DNA of 64,000 nt. Source: Umbilicaria muhlenbergii (taxonomy: Eukaryota; Ascomycota; Lecanoromycetes; Umbilicariales; Umbilicariaceae). The notes beneath the pieces are model-generated. The model saw nothing but the letters and a program-made list of their open reading frames with translations. It was not told the DNA's origin and ran no database searches. The stretch covers positions 5,585,818-5,649,817 of the forward strand of contig KK106983.1 of assembly GCA_000611775.1 (NCBI GenBank). Direction: 5' to 3'. The position numbers and the translations under genes were made by a program. Shown one piece after another: positions 1-9,535 of the stretch (position 1 is the first letter of the stretch; every line of letters begins with the position of its first letter).

Positions 1-410
1 GAGGGAACGGAGCGGGCCCTCAGTAGCAGATCAAGAACGAAGGATGATCTCAAAGAGGGCTTTTAGACTTGACAGATGCACTGCTTGAAGTGAAATGATC
101 ATCACTTCCTTCGTTTTCAATGCATCCATTTCTCGTTGTCGATATCTCGAGGGGTTTCTCCAAACGAGAAGGGCCCAACTGATGTGAGGATGCGCCTGCT
201 ACTCCTGTCCATTGAGCAAACGTCACCCTCAATGACGAATACATCAACCACAGCGGGTGCTATAGGCACAACTAGAGCAAACCAAACAACTGCGACTTCA
301 GCACCTCGTGCTCTTCCAGAAGGTGTAACTTGTTGACGGGAATATCGAATCTGGGAATCAAGCATGTCTGTGGAGCTCATGTACAATAACAGCATATCCA
401 TCTATCCAGT

Positions 411-2293
411 CTACGTCTCCTTAATCAAATCCGCCCCCTTCTCCGTCACCGCATACGTACTCGCCATGATATTCCCACTTACATGCGCCGGAAACACTCG
501 CATCCATCACCCTCAACCCCTTCACACCCTTAACCCACAACTTCTCATCCACCACCTCCCCTAGCGCCGCCGTGCCAATCAGATGATACTGCGTCGTGAT
601 ATAATTCCTCAACACCTCCTCTCTCGCCTCCGCCGTCGAAATATCCTCCTCCGGCCGCGGCTGCACCCGCTCCCCCAACTGGTCTTTCAGATGCCCACTC
701 CGCGATACTTGATCCATCCACTTGAGCCCCGCGGCTAGGATCGTCGCGTCCGCTGGGTGGTTGAAGTAGCCCGGGTCGATGCGCGGGTGCGCAGTCGGGT
801 CGGAAGACTCGATGTGCACGCTTTCTCTGCTGAAGGGGTGTTCCAGACACATGAGTAGCGCGACGCGGTTCTTGCCCTCCGGCGGCGGGCCTAGCACGAG
901 GGTTTGGTCGCCGCCACTGGCGAGGTCCATGTTTGCGGGGATGAAGAAGACTTGCAGGTTCGCAAAGGTGGGATCGCGGAGTTGCTGCACGATGAGCTCT
1001 TCTTGCTTCTTCTCCAGCGCGGTGAGGTGCCCCGTGTAGGCGTTGATTTTGCGGCTGGTGGAGTCGAGCTCGTCGGCGGTGGCGATCGAGGAGTAGGAGA
1101 CGAAGCCCATGCACATGCCGGGACTGCCGTAGGGGCCGGTGCGTTCGGATTCGTAGGTTTGGAGGTGCTCACGCCCGTAGGCTTCTTGGTGCAGGGAGTC
1201 GAGCGAGCGGATGCCGGGGGCGCATTCGAATATCATGCCGCCGAGGACATGGTCTTGGAAATTGGCGCTGACGGCCGGGTTCGGGACTAGGCAGTCTATG
1301 CCTGCTTTTTTGAGGACTTGGAGGTCCCCGATGCCGGATAGTTCGAGGAGCTGGGGGGTTTGGACCACGCCGGCGCTAAGGACGACTTCTTGTCTGGCCA
1401 TCGCTCTGTAGGTCTTTTCTCCATGCATGAAATCTACGCCTATTGCGACGAGTTCTTAGCCTTGTTTAGTATCGAAGATCACTCAGGTAGCAAGCGCTTC
1501 AGTCAAGACTTTCAAGTTCTTGCGGCCCAGGTTCGGTCCGAGGTAACCTGAGGCTGCGTAGCTTCGGTTGCCTTTGTCGTTGGTACGGTCGATGGCACCC
1601 AGTGAGGAATAGAAGCCATAGTGGTCCCCGCCCCAGGCATCCTTTAGGGTGATTTCTTTGCCGGTAGCTTCGTAGCAGGCCTTGATGAAGTTCTCTTCCA
1701 TCGGCGTGCGGTAATCGTTGAAGCTCGTATGGATGGGTCCATTCGTGCCATGTACTTCGTCCATTTGTTTGTGCGGCATGAGCTCAACGCCTTTGATGTC
1801 TTTGTCGGGGAGGTCGAGCGTTTGATGCTTTTGGAAATAAGGCACAAGGTCATCCCAGCCCCAGCCTTTGTTGCCGATGATGGAATTCCACCCGTCGTGG
1901 TCGGCTTTGGAAGCTCGCACGTACATCAGATAGTTGATGGCGCTCGATCCACCGAGGAGCTTGCCCCTAGGTACAGAGTAGACCTTGTTACCCGCTTTGG
2001 GCTGTGTTCACGGCTCAGTGAGATGGCACAAGACTAAGGGTAGAGGGTCTGACCTGAGGAGTAGAGTTCATCATCCAATCATACTCCTTTCCTCCTGGTA
2101 AGGTTGGGAATAGAGAGGGTGTCTGAACATTCGGATCGTCCATTTTGCTTTTGCCGGCTTCGAGCACGCCGACTTTGACGTTGGGATCCTCTGTCAAGCG
2201 TGCTGCAACGACAAGTCCAGCCGTACCACCTCCGACGACGACATAGTCAAAATCGTCCTTGCAAAACTCATCGACGCTGCAGAGTGCTGACAT
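411..2293 (-). pseudogene. GMC (glucose-methanol-choline) oxidoreductase, broken copy
   Basis: FAD-dependent alcohol/choline-type oxidoreductase. Exon 1 (2293-2054) carries the Rossmann motif VVVGGGTAGLVVAARL and LEAGKS. A 52-nt intron (2053-2002) leads into a long exon with the GMC signature region RGKLLGGSSAINYLMYVRA, then GVVQTPQLLELSGIG, and near the C-terminus TQYHLIGTAALG with the catalytic His. Two in-frame stops interrupt the long exon (TGA at 1485-1483, TAA at 1458-1456), although protein similarity continues in the same frame on both sides. Near 495 the frame shifts: MDASV should run on as FPAHVSGNIMAS, which is readable in another frame and ends at 411. With three lesions this is most likely a pseudogene of a once ordinary host gene. 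A start at 2332 is also possible. Substrate cannot be told. Confidence 0.85.
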
Positions 2294-3755
2294 TGTGATT
2301 GAGAATATCAACTTTTCGTTGTAGCTCTTCAATAAAGATATTCAAGTGAACAACCCGTACAAGTCTCTCGCAAATCTCAGTGCATTCAATTCAAGGAGTG
2401 CATGCAACGGAGCAACGGTCGATACATACTTACTCTGTTCAAGATGGCCATATAAACCCCCGCCCAGGGCGGAGGGGAGGGACATGGAGATCCTCCATAC
2501 CTCATACTCGGCGCAGCTGTATCCGTAAATGCAAGGAACAACACCGCGATGCGTATCTGATCCAATAAAATCCCTCTATCCAGCCCCAAGTTATATCCTA
2601 TACCCGTACTTTAGTTGCCATTTCTCCTTTACCCCGCATTAACTCCGAACCAAACGGTTTCACGTGGCGACGAGCCGGTTCTGATTCCATCCACCCCCCT
2701 CTTTCTTTATACGCATTAGAGGGGCATAGCACCTTATTCATAAGCAGAGCGAAGGAAGGATTAGATCTGTCTGGAAGTTTGGGCGCCGCACAAGATCAAG
2801 TAGCCTTATTAGTTAAGGAGGATGAAAGATGATGTGTGGTAAATATAACAGTGCAATTCACAGATTTCATAGCTTGTAGCAGTAAAGATTAAGGGATTCC
2901 TCCAACTGACCTAATTGGATGGTGGTGCGCCTGGTTCCTTTGAGTTACGGATATCAAAAAGATCTTACTTAGAATGATCTCAATTGTAGAGAAGTATTGA
3001 GAAGCGGTGTACTGTAGGCACATCGTCAAAAAGGCAGCCGCTCAACTCCTCGAGGAGTCAACAATGAAAACAGTACGTACATATGAAAGGGACATAGTGC
3101 GGAAATCTACACTCTTGGGAGAGCTAATGATCACTTCGTTCACTTGCTGCTGATGGTCGCCCCAGTCTCCACTTCCAGTTATGACTGTGCCCCTGGCTGT
3201 GCCGTCCAAGATTTACCGTATGGGGGGTTGAGGATTGCCCTAGTCCATAATAAGTTAAGGATTGAGGAGCGCCGCAAAGCTTCCAAGTTCTTCTTAACCT
3301 GCCGACTGCCACTAGAGGACTCTCCAATGGCCACGAGCAAGCGACATATCAACGCCTCCCTATCACATATCGACACCTATGACTCCGTGTTTGCCGATCA
3401 GTGCTGGAGCTTGGAGATCGAAGCGCGGTCTAACGGCACATGAGTCTACACGACCAAAAAGCTAGGAAGGGACCTTGATCCTTAAGGCCTAGAACTCAGA
3501 GCGCCGGGTACTCCTCCGCATGGATTACCACTTAAGCTTCCGCAGTGTGCCTATTCGGACTCTACTATTCCCAAACGTTGTTGGATGAAGGACGACGTCA
3601 TATAATCCTTGACTTTAATCTTCCTCCAACCTAGAAGATTTGCTTCGAATATTAATGCTAACTCCCCTTTCCAATGTTACCATTCTCATTGTGTCTTCGC
3701 TGTGTTTCATCTTTCATTCGCACTACCATGACCGTGTTCTAGTCTTCCACATGCA
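2294..3755. other. Intergenic region without a recognisable gene
   Basis: Short ORFs exist on both strands but none resembles a known family or shows convincing splice structure. The last part should hold the promoter and 5' leader of the MoeA-like gene. Confidence 0.6.
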
Positions 3756-5198
3756 ATGGCCATTCCTTACCACCAAGCCCTTAATGTTCTCGCGGAGGCT
3801 GCAAAAGAGATCTCCCAGAAGTTCGAAGATGACGAAGATGTTGTTCCAATCACTGCAGCCGTGGGTCGGATATGCAAGCTTGATTACAGAAGCCCGCGTT
3901 CGACACCTCCTTACGACACCTCTGCAATGGATGGCTTTGCTGTCAGTTCGGAATTGACCCAGAACGCTTCTGTTGCACATCCGCTTAGATTCCGTAGCTG
4001 CGGAATAATCGCGGCGGGAGACCGGCCCATCTCTTTGGCATGCACTTTGGAGGATTGCCCGCCTTGCGTGGAGATCATGACTGGCGCTCCCTTTCCAATT
4101 TCGACATCTGCTTTGCAATTCGATAGCTGCGTCCGTGTGGAGGACACCAAATCTGTGCTAGGACCTAACGGAAATCTGTTCGTTGAGATCGTCCGACCTG
4201 TGTTGCCATTCCAGAACAGACGTTTTGCAGGTACAGACTTCCACAAAGATGAGCTAGTTGTTTCCAAAGGATCAACGGTGAAACCACCGCATGTTATGGC
4301 ATTGGCATCCTTGGGGATCAGCAGAATAGCTGTGTATAGAAGGCTGCGAATAGCTGTACTGTCAACTGGAACAGAATTGCTCAGCTTCGAGACTAATCCT
4401 CATGATACAAGCCATGTAAGGGACAGTAACGGTCCATATATCCAAGCATCGCTAGGAGAGCTGGGTGCAGATGTCACATACATAGGTATAATGGAGGACG
4501 ATCAACAAAAGTTTGAGAATACAGTCCGTCATACCCTAGCCAGAGGGTCGTACGATGTCCTTATCACGACGGGTGCGGTGTCTATGGGAAAGTTCGATTT
4601 CATACGAAACGGCCTTGCTTGTTTGGGAGCTGACGTATTGTTTCACAGAGTAGCGATCAGGCCTGGGCATCCTGTTCTGTTTGCTACGCTCTTGTCGGCG
4701 CAACCTGAACTCGCGGACGGCAGTGTTTTGCCTGAAATGCATCCACACTCACCTTTGAGTCCTATCGAGAGGACACGAAAAACCGCAATCTTTGGACTTC
4801 CCGGAAATCCCATGGCTACTGCTGTGTCTCTTCGTTTCCTTGTTGCTCCATATCTTCGGTACGTGCATGGCCAGCCGTTGGAGAGTCCTTCGTTCCTGCC
4901 ATTGGCTACCATCAAGCCCTCTCCACAGCCAGAGAGAGGTCAAATGGCCTGTGGAACTGCCGTGGAACCGATCATGAAGAAGCCTCCGCACTTACGCGCA
5001 TTTTGGCACGGCAGAATTAATTCAACGCCACCTGATGCAATGGTCGAGGTGCACCAAGATCAGGGATCTAGCAAGGTCAGACCGCTGGTCAGCGCTGACT
5101 GCTGGGTCGTCGCCCCGGAAGGATGCGAACAGGTCCGCGCTAGGGATATAATTGAGAGCTTCCCGTTGCAGCCGCCTTCTCTTGGTGCAATTGGCTAA
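3756..5198 (+). CDS. MoeA-like molybdopterin molybdenumtransferase, stand-alone
   Basis: A single uninterrupted exon of 480 codons. It belongs to the MoeA / gephyrin E-domain family, which inserts molybdate into (adenylylated) molybdopterin to give Mo-molybdopterin in the cytosol. Visible landmarks in order: PPYDTSAMDGFAV (about residues 50-62), EIMTGAPFP, LASLGISRIAVYRRLRIAVL with STGTELL, the loop ITTGAVSMGKFDFIR, IRPGHPVLFA and FGLPGNPMATAV. These match the family in order and spacing. Fungal CnxE-type proteins are usually MogA-MoeA fusions of roughly 650 residues or more; this protein has only the MoeA half. The next gene downstream on the same strand is a bis-MGD-type oxidoreductase and the one after is MobA-like, so this copy may be a paralogue dedicated to that enzyme (inference). 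The start has A at -3 relative to the ATG. Confidence 0.92.
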   Translation: MAIPYHQALNVLAEAAKEISQKFEDDEDVVPITAAVGRICKLDYRSPRSTPPYDTSAMDGFAVSSELTQNASVAHPLRFRSCGIIAAGDRPISLACTLEDCPPCVEIMTGAPFPISTSALQFDSCVRVEDTKSVLGPNGNLFVEIVRPVLPFQNRRFAGTDFHKDELVVSKGSTVKPPHVMALASLGISRIAVYRRLRIAVLSTGTELLSFETNPHDTSHVRDSNGPYIQASLGELGADVTYIGIMEDDQQKFENTVRHTLARGSYDVLITTGAVSMGKFDFIRNGLACLGADVLFHRVAIRPGHPVLFATLLSAQPELADGSVLPEMHPHSPLSPIERTRKTAIFGLPGNPMATAVSLRFLVAPYLRYVHGQPLESPSFLPLATIKPSPQPERGQMACGTAVEPIMKKPPHLRAFWHGRINSTPPDAMVEVHQDQGSSKVRPLVSADCWVVAPEGCEQVRARDIIESFPLQPPSLGAIG

Positions 5199-5724
5199 AA
5201 AAAACTACACTGCTAACGAAAGGGTTGTAGAAGTATCTACTGAAACTTTTTGGTAGACCTTTAAGAAACTGTGATGCCTTGAAGGAAGCTCCAAGTAAAG
5301 GCGGCATTTTTGGAAAGCACCTAAACGGTAAAATAGGCACATACACAAAGATATACCAGTATCTCATCAATTAAGCAATGTTACAATAGAATAGCTTGGT
5401 TGATGTCCTCGGGTACGGGATGGTCGATCTGTGTCGTAACCTTCAAGATCCTTGCTATTGAATCAATGCGGTAGCGTTGGACCCAATCCATGGGAATGAG
5501 ATAGGCTAGCACGTCACTCTTTGTAATTAGGAATAGCCACGATGCTAGCGACGCGCATTAGGTATTTCCCATGGATATAAGAGGGATTTCGAATAGATAT
5601 CCCATCCGTTGTCTGCACAATCAGGCAGTTGGAGAGTCAACGTCTTCTGTGCGTGACGGCCAGGAACAGCCTAGTCAGCCGAAAATCGCTCGTTACCAGG
5701 ACCGGTAGCCCAACGGCCTGAGCA
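5199..5724. promoter_or_regulatory. Intergenic space upstream of the molybdopterin oxidoreductase
   Basis: 527 nt between two same-strand genes. It should hold the 3' end of the MoeA-like transcript and the promoter of the oxidoreductase. A TATA-like GGATATAAG lies about 150 nt before the next ATG. No other motif could be assigned with confidence. Confidence 0.35.
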
Positions 5725-8700
5725 ATGGGCTCTCTACCGGAGGCCCCCGAGACGTATCAGACCCGCGATGCCATCGCCGACATATACGGCCCAAGAACGC
5801 CGTATAAGCATGAGTGGCCGACACGAGTCGATCAAAGACAGATTGACCAAGCAGATAAATGGGTACAGAGCGCTTGTGTGCTCTGCAGGTGAGTCTAGTG
5901 GAAAAAAGGCAAAAACCATGCGAATATTGCAAGTACTAATTCAGAAAGCAATGGCTGCGGAATGGACATCGGCGTCAAGGAGGGAAAAGTCGTTGGTGTC
6001 CGAGGCCGCGCTGCAGACCGAGTAAACAAGGGGCGGTTAGGTCCGAAGGGTATGCACGGGTAAGACTTTCAGGGCGTTGCAACCCTCAGGAGTACGGACA
6101 AAAGAAGTGGCGGTCTTCGGCCGGGGGCTCTTCGACTTACTCAACATACAAAAAATATTAATGAGAAATGTTTGATATGGAGATAACAGAACTCATTAAG
6201 CTCTAAAATCTCCATATCAAGGTTCCCGCACACATTGTTTTGTTTGTTGAGTCATCGAGGGGTCCTCCGACTGAGAACTGCCACTTGTTTTGTCAGTGCG
6301 CCTGCCTTAACATGGACCGATCGTGTTGAATTGACGCTCCGACTAGTTGGCAATCGATACATTCGAAGGACCGCCTGAAGTATCCACTCATTCGTAAGAA
6401 TGGCAAACTCGAGCGAGCTTCTTGGGACGAGGCTATGTCTCTCATTGTCGAGAAGACCAAGGATACCTTATTCAAAGGAGACTGACGTCGCACGGAATCG
6501 GCTTTTACACATCAGGACAACTTTTGTAAGCCCTAAATATCACTGACCCGTGTTTTTCCGAGCAAGCACTGATGAATTCACAGTTTGGAAGAGTATTATG
6601 CGCTTGCAGTCGTGGGCAAAGGCGGTTTGAATACTCTGCATATGTAATGTTCTCGATGTTGTGTTTATGTCGGCGTCATCGTGACTGACTAAATCCAGGG
6701 ATGGCATGCCCACGCACTCCGCACCCTTGGATCTGCATGAGAAACGCTAATGGCCACCCTCTAGGAAACACTCGACTCTGCACGTCAACAGCTGCTGCAT
6801 CCATGCGTGAATCCTTCGGATGCGATGGCCAACCAGGGTCTTACACCGACGTTGATTATACCGACTGCATCTTCATTGTAGGGCACAACATCTCTGCTAC
6901 TCAGACCGTGCTATGGTCGCGCATGCTGGATCGTCTGGATGGATCAGATCCACCGAAAGTCATTGTCGTCGATCCTAGACGGTCTAACACAGCGAAAAGG
7001 GCTACAGTACATCTGGCACCGCGCATTGGGACTAACGTGGCTGTATTGAATGGCATCCAGCACCTTCTATTCCTCAACAATTGGGTCAACGAGGATTATC
7101 TCGCCAAACATGTCATTGGTCTCGACGATCTACGCGAGAAAGTCAAGTCCTACACACCAGAGCGTGTGGAAGAGATCACGGGGATTCCCACAGAGGATCT
7201 TCGAAAGGCGGCAGAGATCATAGGCACAACTAAAAGCCTGCTCTCAACCGCCTTGCAAGGTGTATACCAATCTAACCAGGCCACGGCAAGTGCTTGCAAG
7301 GTCAACAATATCAATTTGCTTCGTGGCTTAATCGGCAAGCCTGGTAGCGGTATCTTCCAGATGAACGGCCAGCCAACTGCCCAGAACAACCGTGAAGCTG
7401 GATGCGACGGGGAGTATCCAGGTTTCAGGAATAATGCCAACCCTCAGCAGATGCAGGAGATTGCCGATATATGGAACCTCGAGCTCCATAAGATTCCTCA
7501 TTGGAACCAACCCACGCACATCCAGATGATGCTCAATTTCATCGAGGCCGGTACCATGGAGATGTTCTGGATCAGTGGGACGAACCCTTTGGTTAGCTTG
7601 CCCAACCTTCCAAGAACTCGTGACCTTCTTACAAAGCCAGAGCTATTCGTTGTGTGCCAGGATATCTTCATGACGGAGACTGCCTCTATTGCAGACGTAG
7701 TCTTGCCCGCCGCTCAATGGGGGGAGAAGACGGGCTGTTACACCAACGTTGACCGTACTGTGCATCTTTCTCACAAAGCCGTCGACCCACCCGGAGAAGC
7801 AAAGTCAGACCTGGAGATCTTCCTCGATTTTGGCAAACGTATGGACTTCAGAACCAAAGACGATACACCTTTGATGCCGTGGAAAAGTGCTGAGGAAGTC
7901 TTCAACGAGTGGAAGAGGATGTCGAAGGGACGCCCCTGCGACTACTCTGGGATGACTTATGAGAAGCTTACCGGAGGGTCTGGCATCCAATGGCCTTGCA
8001 CCGAGGAATACCCATTCGGAAAACAGCGACTCTTCGAAGACGGCGTTTTCTTTACCGATGTAGACTATTGCGAGACCTATGGTCACGATCTCGAAACCGG
8101 AACACCATATGGCAGAGATTACTATAAGAAGATCAATCCAGCTGGAAGAGCTATCTTGAAAGCGGCAGAGTATGTTCCCCCTTTGGACGCGACTGACGAC
8201 GACTATCCGCTGCAGCTGTCAACTGGCCGGACTGTGTACCATTTCCATACCAGGACAAAGACCGGCCGGTCAAAAGCACTTCAAGCCGCTGATCCAGCAC
8301 CAAAGATTGAGGTGTCAGCGGAGGACGCCGCGGCATTCGGAGTGAAGGACGGGGAGGATGTTGTTGTAACATCACGAAGAGGGGCTGTGGAGATGCCTGT
8401 CTCTGTCAGTGGTATTGCAAAAGGTCAAGTCTTCATACCATTCCATTTTGGATATTTCGATAAGCCAGACGATAGATCGAGAACTGCGAATGAGCTGACG
8501 CAGGGTAAGATCCCTGCTTACTATCATAACATCGTATGCTGACGATCCCCAGAGCAATGGGATCCCATCTCCAAGCAGCCCATGTTCAAATCAGGCGCCG
8601 TCCGAATAGAAAAAATTCCCGACAGGACAAATGAGGTTCAACTCCACGAGAAACAAACAGCGGCTATCGAATCGGTTGGAAAAAGCAAGCCCAATGCTCA

Positions 8701-9241
8701 AGCTGTGAAGGCCCAGGATCCCACCATTCGACACCTTGGATACTGGCTCGGTGCGACCTATGAAGCCATCGACGTGCTGATGGACGTCTTCGATCGTCTG
8801 CTCTATCGAATTCTCCTCGACAAAGAACTCCATTCGGGTCTCAGATTCCAGCGGGACATCAGTCAAGCCATCTACGACCGCATGACTCCGTTCGTGGAAA
8901 AGTACCACGAGATGAAAGATTATGGCCAAAGCGTCTCGAAAGCGCTGAGAGACACACTCTTTCCGATTCAAGACGAGAAGGCAGGCGCGTTCGAGACGCT
9001 CAACCTCCTGCAAGGGCTGTCCATGTATCTTGCGCATATTACCGGCCATCTTACGGCACTTGACCCGGCTAGTCAGGCTCTTTGGGACAAGGAGTTCATG
9101 GATGCTGTGGGGTTTGCTACCGAGCAGGTACAAAGGCAGCATGCTTGGGCAACCGCGCAGATCAAGGTGAGATCCCCGCAAACGCTGTTAGTGCCTAGTA
9201 AGCAGGAAATCCCTTATGAGAGGATGTTTCTCAGGGAATAG
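5725..9241 (+). CDS. Molybdopterin oxidoreductase, DMSO-reductase superfamily (nitrate reductase / formate dehydrogenase-like)
   Basis: Exons as read: 5725-5888, 5949-6059, 6347-6525, 6584-6643, 6699-6703, 6765-8504, 8553-9241; about 980 residues. N-terminal 4Fe-4S-type motif C51-x2-C54-x3-C58, but G86 (GRLGPKG) stands where the fourth Cys is expected. The Mo-binding core includes KYPLIRKNGKLERASWDEAM, SHGIGFYTSGQLF, NTRLC (about residue 179; this Cys aligns with the Mo ligand of Nas/Nap enzymes), VIVVDPRRSNTAKRA, GLIGKPGSGIFQMNGQPTAQ and MTETASIADVVLPAAQWGEK. The dinucleotide-binding region has STGRTVYHFHTRTKTGRS and PFHFGYFD. An acidic-helical C-terminal domain of about 200 residues follows. 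No flavin, haem or NAD domain is seen, so the electron partner is unknown, as is the substrate. One frameshift lies in exon 3 (about 6460-6485): the frame reading EKTKDTLFKG runs into TGA at 6483 while similarity resumes one base off. It could be real decay or a consensus error. Confidence 0.9.
6158..6220 (+). repeat. Interleaved inverted repeats inside intron 2 of the oxidoreductase
   Basis: Two perfect inverted repeats overlap in A-B-A'-B' order. A is TTAATGAG (6158-6165) with CTCATTAA (6192-6199). B is TTGATATGGAGAT (6172-6184) with ATCTCCATATCAA (6208-6220). In RNA this arrangement is an H-type pseudoknot with stems of 8 and 13 bp and short loops. It lies in an intron of 287 nt (6060-6346), far longer than the other introns of this gene (48-61 nt). 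Confidence 0.6.
6704..6764 (+). other. GC-AG intron following a 5-nt micro-exon
   Basis: The conserved run LHMDGNTRLC is only recovered if exon 4 (ending CAT AT at 6643) joins GGATG (6699-6703) and then resumes at 6765. The second intron has a GC donor (GCATGC), a branch-like GCTAAT and the acceptor CTCTAG. Both junctions keep the frame. Confidence 0.6.
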
Positions 9242-9535
9242 ATATAGTGATGGGCCATTGGCTGTATATACGTACAATGGCACAGAGAGTAGCGTGTTGA
9301 TTGTCGTTGGATACAATATAACAAGGCTGCCAAATAGGCGCGATAAGTGGCAGTTCACGGTTGGGACTTGGGGAACTCCTGAGTAGATCATCAATGTGCG
9401 AAGATATCAGGAATATTTTGGATTTGCTGCTGAGAGTCCTTCGATCTTTTCTGCCAGTAGCCGCAACTGATCTGATAGTGCGCCTGCCATAAGCTGTCAC
9501 ACAGTACCAAACTCTAGTGATACGCACTGAAACAT

